DNA from: UBA6168 sp041163745
GTDB lineage: Bacteria > Bacteroidota > Bacteroidia > Chitinophagales > Saprospiraceae
Assembly (NCBI GenBank): GCA_041163745.1
Contig: JBEAQU010000021.1
Coordinates: 1-30,053, forward strand
Direction: 5' to 3'
DNA length: 30,053 nt
This document shows, one piece after another, positions 24,011-30,053 of this stretch. Both the position numbers and the translations under genes were made by a program. The notes beneath the pieces were generated by a model. It was not told where the DNA came from, did not search any database, and saw only the letters and a list, made by a program, of their open reading frames with translations. The stretch's first letter is position 1; every line of letters begins with the position of its first letter.

Positions 24011-24721
24011 ATGGCACAAGTAGGCACCTTATACCTGATTCCGACGCCTTTGGGGGAGGGCACCTGGGAGGTGCTCCCGTCCCGGGTGTACGGGTTGTTG
24101 GAGGAATTGTCCTGTCTGGTGGTGGAAAGGGCGCGTACGACCCGTCAGTTCATACGGCAGGCGGGTGTCGGGCGGGAGATCGCGTCGTATCGTATGTCGG
24201 AGCTTAACGAACATACACCCACCGGAGAGCTGCCCGCGCTGCTGGCGCCCTTGTTGGAAGGACAGGATGTGGGGCTGCTTTCAGAGGCCGGTTGTCCGGG
24301 CATTGCGGATCCCGGTGCGGCCCTGGTCCGGCTGGCCCATGCCCATGGAGTCCGGGTGGTACCTTTGCCCGGCCCTTCCTCTGTGCTGCTCGCCCTGATG
24401 GCATCCGGCATGAACGGCCAGCAATTCTGTTTCCATGGCTACCTTTCGCCCCAACCTGCGCGGCTTCCCCGCGACCTTCGCCAGCTGGAATCCCAGGCTT
24501 TGCGGACGGGTCAGACCCAGCTTTTCATTGAGACACCTTACCGCAACCGGCAGGTGCTGCAGCAGGCAATACTGCATCTCCAGGCGGAGACGCGGTTCTG
24601 TGTAGCGGCTGACCTCACGCTCCCCACCGAATTCATCCGTTCCCTGCCGGTGGCAGACTGGAAGCGGATGCCTTTGCCGGACCTTCACAAACGTCCCGCC
24701 GTCTTTCTGCTCGGTAGGTGA
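24011..24721 (+). CDS. RsmI-family SAM-dependent methyltransferase, short form
   Basis: This 236-residue protein has the tetrapyrrole-methylase fold of 16S rRNA 2'-O-methyltransferase RsmI: LYLIPTPLGEG at the N-terminus, LLSEAGCPGIADPGA, PLPGPSSVLLALMASG, FCFHGYLSP and FIETPYRN. It ends HKRPAVFLLGR, lacking the roughly 45-residue C-terminal domain of canonical RsmI (about 280 residues). Bacteroidota often encode this shorter relative as well as true RsmI, so it may methylate another target. The ATG at 24011 directly precedes the first beta strand; the open frame back to 23906 overlaps the rpsF promoter region and is not conserved. It is divergent from rpsF and converges on the GH3 gene. Confidence 0.85.
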   Translation: MAQVGTLYLIPTPLGEGTWEVLPSRVYGLLEELSCLVVERARTTRQFIRQAGVGREIASYRMSELNEHTPTGELPALLAPLLEGQDVGLLSEAGCPGIADPGAALVRLAHAHGVRVVPLPGPSSVLLALMASGMNGQQFCFHGYLSPQPARLPRDLRQLESQALRTGQTQLFIETPYRNRQVLQQAILHLQAETRFCVAADLTLPTEFIRSLPVADWKRMPLPDLHKRPAVFLLGR

Positions 24722-24755
24722 GGGTGCCGGGCTGGCAAGGCCGTAATCGGCGGAA

Positions 24756-24787
24756 GCCGGGACGGCGGGAATCGCCACCGTCCCGGC
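24756..24787. terminator. Bidirectional GC hairpin between convergent genes
   Basis: GCCGGGACGG (24756-24765) and CCGTCCCGGC (24778-24787) form a perfect 10-bp stem with a 12-nt loop, midway between the converging methyltransferase and GH3 genes. No T run follows on either side, so termination is inferred from position and stability. Confidence 0.55.
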
Positions 24788-24796
24788 GCCTGTCCG

Positions 24797-27013
24797 TCAG
24801 CGTGCCAGTTCGAACATGGCCGACAAGTCGGCGGTGGAATCCCCGCCTACGAAGAGCTGAAACTGTCCCGGTTCCGCGTCGAAGCGCATGTCCCGTGTGT
24901 AGAAGCGCAGGTCGTCCCTGGTCAGTTCGAACGTCAGCTCCCGCTGCTCGCCGGGTTGTAGGGAAACCTTGCGGAATCCTTTCAACTCGCGCAGGGGGCG
25001 GGTCACACTGCCCACCAGGTCGCGGACGTACAACTGGGCGACCTCCTCTCCGGGCCGGCTGCCGGTGTTGGTGAGCCGGACCGTGATGCGGAGGGTTTCG
25101 CCGGGTGCCAGGCTGCTGCGGTCCAGCCGGATATCACTGTATTGGAAGGTCGTGTAGCTCAATCCGTATCCGAAGGGATACAGTGGGGTATTGTCAACAT
25201 CGAGGTACTTGGAGGTATATTTGTTGTTGGCGTCGAAGGGCCGTCCGGTGTTCTTCATGTTGTAGTGGATCGGAATCTGGCCCTCGTTCCGGGGGAAGCT
25301 CATGACGAGTTTGCCGGCGGGGTTGTAGTCGCCCAGCAACACATCCGTGATGGCTGGTCCGGCCATGGTGCCGAGGTGCCAGGCGTTGACGATCGCCGGG
25401 ATATGGTCGGCCGCCCAGCTGAGTGTCAGGGGCCTGCCGGCCATGACCACCGCGATGACCGGTTTGCCGGTGGCATGAATGGCTTCCAGCAGGGCCTGCT
25501 GGCCACCCGACAGCCCGAGCTGGCTGCGGCTGGCGGCCTCTCCGCTTTGCAGCGCGCGCTCTCCGACCGCCAGGATGACGACCTCCGAACGGCGGGCCGC
25601 CGCCAGGGCCGCCTCGAAGCCTTCCGTGCCTTCTTCAAGGACGGAGCAGCCCTGAGCGTGATGGATCTTCGTGTCGGGCAGGGCAGATTGGAGCGCAGAC
25701 AGCAGCGAGACCGCCTTGGCAGGGTCTCCGGCTGCCCGCCAGGTACCCAGCATCTCCTCCGCCGCATCCGCCAAGGGTCCGATCAGGGCGATGTCCCGGA
25801 CCGTCCGCGACAAAGGCAGCAGCGGCTGCCCAGCCACCGGCTCGTTCCGGAGCAACACAATGGACTTGCGTCCTGCGTCCCGGGCATGGTCCATCAACTC
25901 TTCGGAAAAGGTCACTTCCGCTTCCCGGCGGGCATCACTGTACCGGTACGGATCGTCGAACAGTCCCAGGGCGGCCTTCTGCCGCAGGATGCGGCGGACC
26001 GCCGCGTCGACCGCCTCCTGTGGCACCACACCTTCCTGCACGGAACGCATCAGATGCCGCTGGAAAATGCCACCTTGCATGTCCATATCGACCCCCGCCA
26101 GGATGGCCTGCTCTCCCGCCTGACGCTCATCGCGGGAGAACCCATGTGCTATCATCTCGTTCATGGAGGTGTAGTCTGTGACGATGAACCCGTCGAAACC
26201 CCACTCCTCCCGCAGGACCTTCCGCAGCAGAAAATCGTTGGCCGTGGCGGGTACGCCGTCGTACTCGTTGAAGGAGGTCATGACCGTGGCCGCACCCGCT
26301 TCCACCGCCGCCCGGTAGGGCGGCAGGTAGGTCTCCCGCAGCACCCGCTCGCTCATGTCCACGAAGTGGTAGTCCCGGCCCGCCTGGGACGCACCGTAGG
26401 CGGCGAAGTGCTTGACACAGGCCAGGATGGTGGACGGATCCGAAAGCTGCGCCCCCTGATACCCCCGGACCTTGGCGGCGGCAATCAGGCTGCCGAGCCA
26501 GGAATCCTCGCCGGCACCCTCGGCGACCCGACCCCATCGGGGGTCCCGGGCGACGTCCACCATCGGGTTGAACGTCCAGTGCAGGCCGCCGGCAGCCGCC
26601 TCCCGCGCCGCCAACCGAGCCGACCGCTCCGCCAGGTCGAGGTCCCAGCTGCAGGCCTCCGCCAACGGGATGGGAAAGATGGTCTTGTGCCCGTGGATGA
26701 CGTCGTATCCGAACAGCAGGGGAATCCCCAGCCGGGTCTCCTCCACCGCAATCCGCTGCACTTCCCGCGTGAAAGCCGCCGTATGCGCATTGAACAGGTT
26801 GCCGCAGCGACCCGACCGGATGTCCTCCAGGTAGTTCTTGTTCAGCGAGGGCCCGGTGACGTCCCAATCGCTGGTGTACAACGTCAGCTGCCCGATCTTC
26901 TCCTCCAGGGTCATCTTCGCCAGCAAGGCTTCGATCCGCGCATCCGTGTCCTGGGCAGACAGGATCCATACGGACAGCAGTTGGGTGGTCAATAGCAGGA
27001 TTGTCTTTCGCAT
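24797..27013 (-). CDS. Periplasmic GH3 beta-glucosidase (BglX-like)
   Basis: This 738-residue enzyme has a signal peptide (MRKTILLLTTQLLSVWILSA, residues 1-20). The GH3 N-terminal barrel carries GYDVIHGHKTIFPIPLA, NPMVDVARDPRWGR, KHFAAYG (201-207) and the nucleophile segment FIVTDYTS with Asp280. The C-terminal alpha/beta domain carries the acid/base candidate Glu492 in SGEAASR. A fibronectin type III-like domain (about 640-735) ends the chain. It should release terminal glucose from beta-linked oligosaccharides in the periplasm. It lies 69 bp downstream of the GH144-like lipoprotein gene on the same strand, so they probably share a transcript. GH3 enzymes beside GH144 enzymes are known to act on beta-1,2-gluco-oligosaccharides; that specificity is inferred here from the neighbours. 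Confidence 0.92.
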   Translation of the reverse strand: MRKTILLLTTQLLSVWILSAQDTDARIEALLAKMTLEEKIGQLTLYTSDWDVTGPSLNKNYLEDIRSGRCGNLFNAHTAAFTREVQRIAVEETRLGIPLLFGYDVIHGHKTIFPIPLAEACSWDLDLAERSARLAAREAAAGGLHWTFNPMVDVARDPRWGRVAEGAGEDSWLGSLIAAAKVRGYQGAQLSDPSTILACVKHFAAYGASQAGRDYHFVDMSERVLRETYLPPYRAAVEAGAATVMTSFNEYDGVPATANDFLLRKVLREEWGFDGFIVTDYTSMNEMIAHGFSRDERQAGEQAILAGVDMDMQGGIFQRHLMRSVQEGVVPQEAVDAAVRRILRQKAALGLFDDPYRYSDARREAEVTFSEELMDHARDAGRKSIVLLRNEPVAGQPLLPLSRTVRDIALIGPLADAAEEMLGTWRAAGDPAKAVSLLSALQSALPDTKIHHAQGCSVLEEGTEGFEAALAAARRSEVVILAVGERALQSGEAASRSQLGLSGGQQALLEAIHATGKPVIAVVMAGRPLTLSWAADHIPAIVNAWHLGTMAGPAITDVLLGDYNPAGKLVMSFPRNEGQIPIHYNMKNTGRPFDANNKYTSKYLDVDNTPLYPFGYGLSYTTFQYSDIRLDRSSLAPGETLRITVRLTNTGSRPGEEVAQLYVRDLVGSVTRPLRELKGFRKVSLQPGEQRELTFELTRDDLRFYTRDMRFDAEPGQFQLFVGGDSTADLSAMFELAR

Positions 27014-27082
27014 GTGTTCTTTTTTATGCGTGAATGTTTTTATATACCGCGCGGTTTGCCGACCCTACCGGCCGCGCCGCGC

Positions 27083-28426
27083 TCATTCGAACCCGAGGGT
27101 GGCCAGCCCTCGGCGGATTTCCGGACAGGACGTGAAAAGGTTCCACAGCAATCCGGTCCGGTGGTTTTCCATCATTACCAAGATGGGCCCCTGGTCGATG
27201 GCAAGATACCGGCGGGGAAACCAGTCCACATGTTGGGAGAAGGCATCGTAGAAACCGTACGGTCCCATCAGGCTGCCGCCTAAAGTGTCGTAAAAATAAC
27301 GCATGGCGGCCATACTTTCCGTCGGAGTGTAAGGAAAAGAAGACAGGGCGGCGGTGGGGGAGACCACCCCCAGGTCCTCCCCGGGCCGGTGCGCCGCGTA
27401 GAACCGCGTGGAATAACTGGCCGTCAATCCCCAGCAAGCGGGGCCGTACCCGGCGAAACGACCGGGATTTTCCACGCAATGGCGGTAGTTCGACAAGGCA
27501 TGGTGGCGGTTGTGCTCCCAGTAATCCGCATATTGGTCCTTCAACCCGCGCGGATCCAGCCCCGTAAAGGAATAATGCGCCCAGAAAAGGGGGCCCCCGT
27601 CAACCTCGGCCCCGTTGTGCCGCAAGGCCAGGGTCAGGCCGTAGGGCGCAGCTTCGCCCCGTATGGCACCACCACGGGCCCATCCCTGGTGGTACACTTC
27701 GGCGGGGACAGAGTGGGTGGGGGAGGCGGCGGCCAACACATAGGCGATCAGGCATTCGTTCCAACCGCTGATCCGGAAATCCATTTTCCAGCCGTGTTTC
27801 GGCGACCAATGCCAGAAAAGCACGTTTTCCTGGTCGGGCCCACGATGGAAATCCCATTCCGCCGCCCGCCACAAGGTGTCCATCCGCGCCGCAAGCGCCT
27901 GCTCCGCCGGGTCCCCGGCCTGAAAATATTGGCGGGCACACAACAAGCCTTGGAAAAGGAAGGCGGATTCCACCAGATCGCCCCCGTCGTCGTACCGACT
28001 GAACGGCTTGACCTTCCCGCTCGGTCCGTCCAGCCAATGCGGATACATGCCGTGGAAGCGGTCCGCCCGCTCCAGCCAGCCTACCATCCGCTCCAGCCGC
28101 TCCCGCCCCTCCTGCCGCGTGATGAAGCCCCGGTGGATGCCGACGAGGATGGCCATGATGCCGAAGCCGGAACCACCGGAGGTGACGATGTCGCGGTCGT
28201 CGTCAGGATACACGCCGTCGAGGTGGATGCGCTCCCGGGCCATACCGGAGACCGGCTCGGCTCCGTCCCAGAAGTATCGGAACGTCCGTTCCTGTACCAG
28301 GGTGAACAACGAATCGTCGGACAGGACCTCAGTGTCGGCCGCGCCGGGAACATCGGCCGGCGGTTCCTTGCAGGCACACAGCAGGCAGGAAAGGGGGAGG
28401 ATTACGGAAGCGAGAAGCCTTTGCAT
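27083..28426 (-). CDS. GH144-like glucanase / glucoamylase-family lipoprotein
   Basis: This 447-residue protein starts with a lipoprotein signal peptide; the lipobox LCAC puts the lipidated cysteine at residue 19. The rest is one (alpha/alpha)6-type domain of the 'glucoamylase' family (PF10091/GH144): TFRYFWDGAEPVSGMARER, TSGGSGFGIMA, ADRFHGMYPHWLDG, YDDGGDLVESAFL (Asp146, Asp147, Asp150, Glu153) and GWNECLIAY (Glu224). These acidic clusters line the active cleft in characterised GH144 beta-1,2-glucanases as I recall them. The enzyme probably sits in the periplasm or at the outer membrane and cuts beta-1,2-glucan to oligosaccharides for the GH3 enzyme encoded next. The ATG at 28426 gives the lipoprotein signal; an upstream extension to 28573 does not. 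Confidence 0.82.
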   Translation of the reverse strand: MQRLLASVILPLSCLLCACKEPPADVPGAADTEVLSDDSLFTLVQERTFRYFWDGAEPVSGMARERIHLDGVYPDDDRDIVTSGGSGFGIMAILVGIHRGFITRQEGRERLERMVGWLERADRFHGMYPHWLDGPSGKVKPFSRYDDGGDLVESAFLFQGLLCARQYFQAGDPAEQALAARMDTLWRAAEWDFHRGPDQENVLFWHWSPKHGWKMDFRISGWNECLIAYVLAAASPTHSVPAEVYHQGWARGGAIRGEAAPYGLTLALRHNGAEVDGGPLFWAHYSFTGLDPRGLKDQYADYWEHNRHHALSNYRHCVENPGRFAGYGPACWGLTASYSTRFYAAHRPGEDLGVVSPTAALSSFPYTPTESMAAMRYFYDTLGGSLMGPYGFYDAFSQHVDWFPRRYLAIDQGPILVMMENHRTGLLWNLFTSCPEIRRGLATLGFE

Positions 28427-28737
28427 GGTGTTGTTGTGTTCTGTTGCCAATGATGACCGATACCGGATGGTCGGCCAAACGCAGCCGGACAACTTTATCC
28501 GGACCGACGACGGTACATACGGCCATTTTTCATTTGCATGTCCAAACATTGGAAACTTCCGGCAATTCATCAACGGAACCGCAGTTTTTTTTGGCTTGGT
28601 GTAGTAATAGTGAGGTGGATTAATTGGCCGGGTTTGCCGGACTCTCTAATTTCACCAGCACATTCGTTCGGTATCGCCAGCCGACCGGCAGCGCCCCCGC
28701 AGCCGCCTGGTCTTCCGTTTCAGTAAACACAACTAGT
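28427..28737. other. Divergent promoter region between the two GH144-like genes
   Basis: These 311 bp hold no recognisable gene. Both neighbouring GH144-like genes start outward from here, so both promoters should lie within it. On the minus strand TAAAGTTG near 28490-28500 is one mismatch from the -7 consensus but lacks a well-placed TTG. A run of eight or nine T residues lies near 28585. Confidence 0.45.
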
Positions 28738-30053
28738 ATGTCCGTACCCTGCCGCCATCTCAAGATTTGCCTGCTCCCGGTCGTCGCAGCCCTCCTGCCG
28801 GCGGGTCTGTTGCCCGCACAGGATTTTTTTCTCCAGGCGGAGGGCTTCGACAGCCATGCGGAACTCCGCTGGCCACAACCGGCCGGTCCCGCCCCCGCCC
28901 AGTACGTGGTGTGGCGGTCTTCCGGCGGCAGTGCGTTCACGGCGGTGCGAACGGTATCCGACCGGACGGCGCTGGATTTCACGGGTTATCCCGGAGACAG
29001 TCCGGTCGACTACCAATATTATGTGTCGGCCATGAACCTGGTCCAGCAGGTGGTCGCTGTCTCCGACACCATCACCGTGACCGTCAGCCCCGCTTCCGAC
29101 GTGGCGCTCCTCGACATGGTCCAGCGCTACACATTCCGCTATTTCTGGGACTTCGCCCACCCGGTCAGCGGCATGGCCCGCGAACGCAACACCAGCGGGG
29201 ATGTCGTCACCACCGGCGGGACCGGATTCGGTGTCATGGCCGTCCTCGTGGGAATCGAAAGGGGCTTCATATCCAGGGAACAGGGCCTTTTCCGCTTGCT
29301 GCAACTGGTCAGTTTCCTGCAGATCGCCGACAGGTTCCACGGGGTCTTCCCGCACTGGATGGATGGCAATACTGGCAATGTGTTGCCATTCAGTCAGTTT
29401 GACGATGGCGCAGACCTTGTGGAGACGGCCTTCCTGATGCAGGGGCTCCTGTGCGCCCGGGCGTTCTTTGATGCGGAGGATCCCTATGAGGATGCCCTGC
29501 GGCAGGCCGTGACCGGACTCTGGGAAGCTGTGGAATGGGACTTTTTCCGGAAGAACGGCTCGGGGGTCCTGTATTGGCATTGGTCGCCGAACTACGACTG
29601 GCAAATGAACCTGCCTGTGCGAGGCTACAACGAGGCCCTGGCCGTCTACCTACTGGCCATCGCTTCCCCGACCCATCCGGTGCCGGCCAGTCTCTGGAAT
29701 ACCGGCTGGGCCGGGGTCAACTATGCCGTCAACGCTTCCTGGTACGGATATCCCCTGGAGGTGGGTCCCTCTTTGGGCGGTCCGCTCTTCTTCTCCCATT
29801 ATTCCTTCCTCGGTTTCGATCCGCGGAACAAGCGGGACGCCTTCACCAATTATTTCGTTCGCAGCCGCCACCATACCCTCATCAACCGAGCGTACTGCAT
29901 GGCAAACCCCCTGAACAATCCGGGTTACGGAGAGAATTGCTGGGGCCTGACCGCCTCCGACAACCCATGGGGTTACCTGGCCCACGAACCGGGCGCCGGC
30001 AAAGACAACGGCACCATCGCCCCGACCGCCGCCCTGTCCTCCATGCCTTACAC
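28738..30053 (+). CDS. Second GH144-like glucanase with N-terminal FnIII-like domain, cut by window edge
   Basis: I translated this directly from the ATG at 28738; the frame is open to the last base, giving about 438 residues without a stop. Residues 1-27 form a signal peptide ending LLPAQ. Residues about 30-118 are a fibronectin III-like beta domain (AELRWPQP, YVVWRSS, YQYYVSAMN). From about 125 the GH144/glucoamylase-family domain begins (TFRYFWDFAHPVSGMARER, DDGADLVETAFL with Asp222, Asp223, Asp226, Glu229, and GYNEALAVY with Glu299). It ends in GENCWGLTASD...PTAALSSMPY, a region also present in the divergent lipoprotein. The two are clearly paralogues, but this one lacks a lipobox and has the extra module, so it is probably fully secreted or surface-displayed. 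The missing 3' part could include a T9SS sorting domain. Confidence 0.85.
   Translation, partial: MSVPCRHLKICLLPVVAALLPAGLLPAQDFFLQAEGFDSHAELRWPQPAGPAPAQYVVWRSSGGSAFTAVRTVSDRTALDFTGYPGDSPVDYQYYVSAMNLVQQVVAVSDTITVTVSPASDVALLDMVQRYTFRYFWDFAHPVSGMARERNTSGDVVTTGGTGFGVMAVLVGIERGFISREQGLFRLLQLVSFLQIADRFHGVFPHWMDGNTGNVLPFSQFDDGADLVETAFLMQGLLCARAFFDAEDPYEDALRQAVTGLWEAVEWDFFRKNGSGVLYWHWSPNYDWQMNLPVRGYNEALAVYLLAIASPTHPVPASLWNTGWAGVNYAVNASWYGYPLEVGPSLGGPLFFSHYSFLGFDPRNKRDAFTNYFVRSRHHTLINRAYCMANPLNNPGYGENCWGLTASDNPWGYLAHEPGAGKDNGTIAPTAALSSMPY

Noticed and set aside
25142..26995. 617-codon open frame on the plus strand opposite the GH3 gene
   Set aside because: It is the antisense shadow of a GC-rich, well-conserved GH3 gene; the translation is Gly/Arg/Gln-rich with no family features.
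1..30053. Search for defence systems, prophage, integrases, transposases, tRNA and rRNA
   Set aside because: No signature motifs were seen in any translation I examined, and no tRNA-like T-arm was found in the gaps I read.

Overview
The window comes from a fairly GC-rich member of the Bacteroidota, probably Saprospiria or a close relative. The evidence is lineage-typical modules: a Por/T9SS-type C-terminal sorting domain, GEVED and 3-coathanger-stack C-termini, SprB-like Cys-containing repeats, a 'GDxxxDG ... EQLP' C-terminal module on a giant secreted enzyme, a TAnnTTTG-type promoter in front of rpsF, and a ribosomal protein S6 with an extra helix-hairpin-helix tail. The organism assignment rests on recalled family patterns, not on a search.

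Layout. 1-842 (minus): N-terminal part of a sodium:solute symporter, cut by the window edge. 1537-13074 (plus): a block of secreted proteins. It holds a ~1,700-residue heparinase/alginate-lyase-like protein with a calcium-loop (dockerin-like) C-terminus, then, 4 bp later, a small T9SS cargo protein, then two large repeat proteins. The three smaller proteins share one N-terminal domain of about 150 residues. 13363-13854: a sugar-phosphate-isomerase-like cupin. 14391-18907 (plus): an energy-metabolism operon with a gamma/alpha-fused 2-oxoacid:ferredoxin oxidoreductase subunit, its TPP-binding beta subunit and an adrenodoxin-reductase-like FAD enzyme. 18938-19660 (minus): an F420-dependent-NADP-reductase-like Rossmann protein. 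19811-21658 (plus): a GT-C-like polytopic membrane protein with a beta-sandwich tail. 22210-23841 (minus): the ribosomal operon rpsF-rpsR-rplI, with a candidate promoter upstream and a structured intrinsic terminator downstream. 24011-24721 (plus): a short RsmI-family methyltransferase. 24797-30053: a glycan locus with a GH3 beta-glucosidase and a GH144-like lipoprotein on the minus strand, and a second, divergent GH144-like enzyme that runs off the right edge.

How the genes fit together. The right-hand locus looks like a beta-1,2-glucan (or related beta-glucan) utilisation module: two endo-acting glucanase-like proteins feed a periplasmic GH3 exo-glucosidase. The left-hand block looks like a separate surface or secreted polysaccharide-degradation and adhesion cassette. 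The kor operon would link 2-oxoacid oxidation to ferredoxin and, through the FAD enzyme, possibly to NAD(P)H.

The most interesting items are the S6-HhH fusion, the three-paralogue secreted cassette beside a dockerin-like enzyme, the paired GH144-like genes with GH3, and the long structured terminator behind rplI. I saw no CRISPR array, rRNA, tRNA, transposase, integrase or recognisable defence system.
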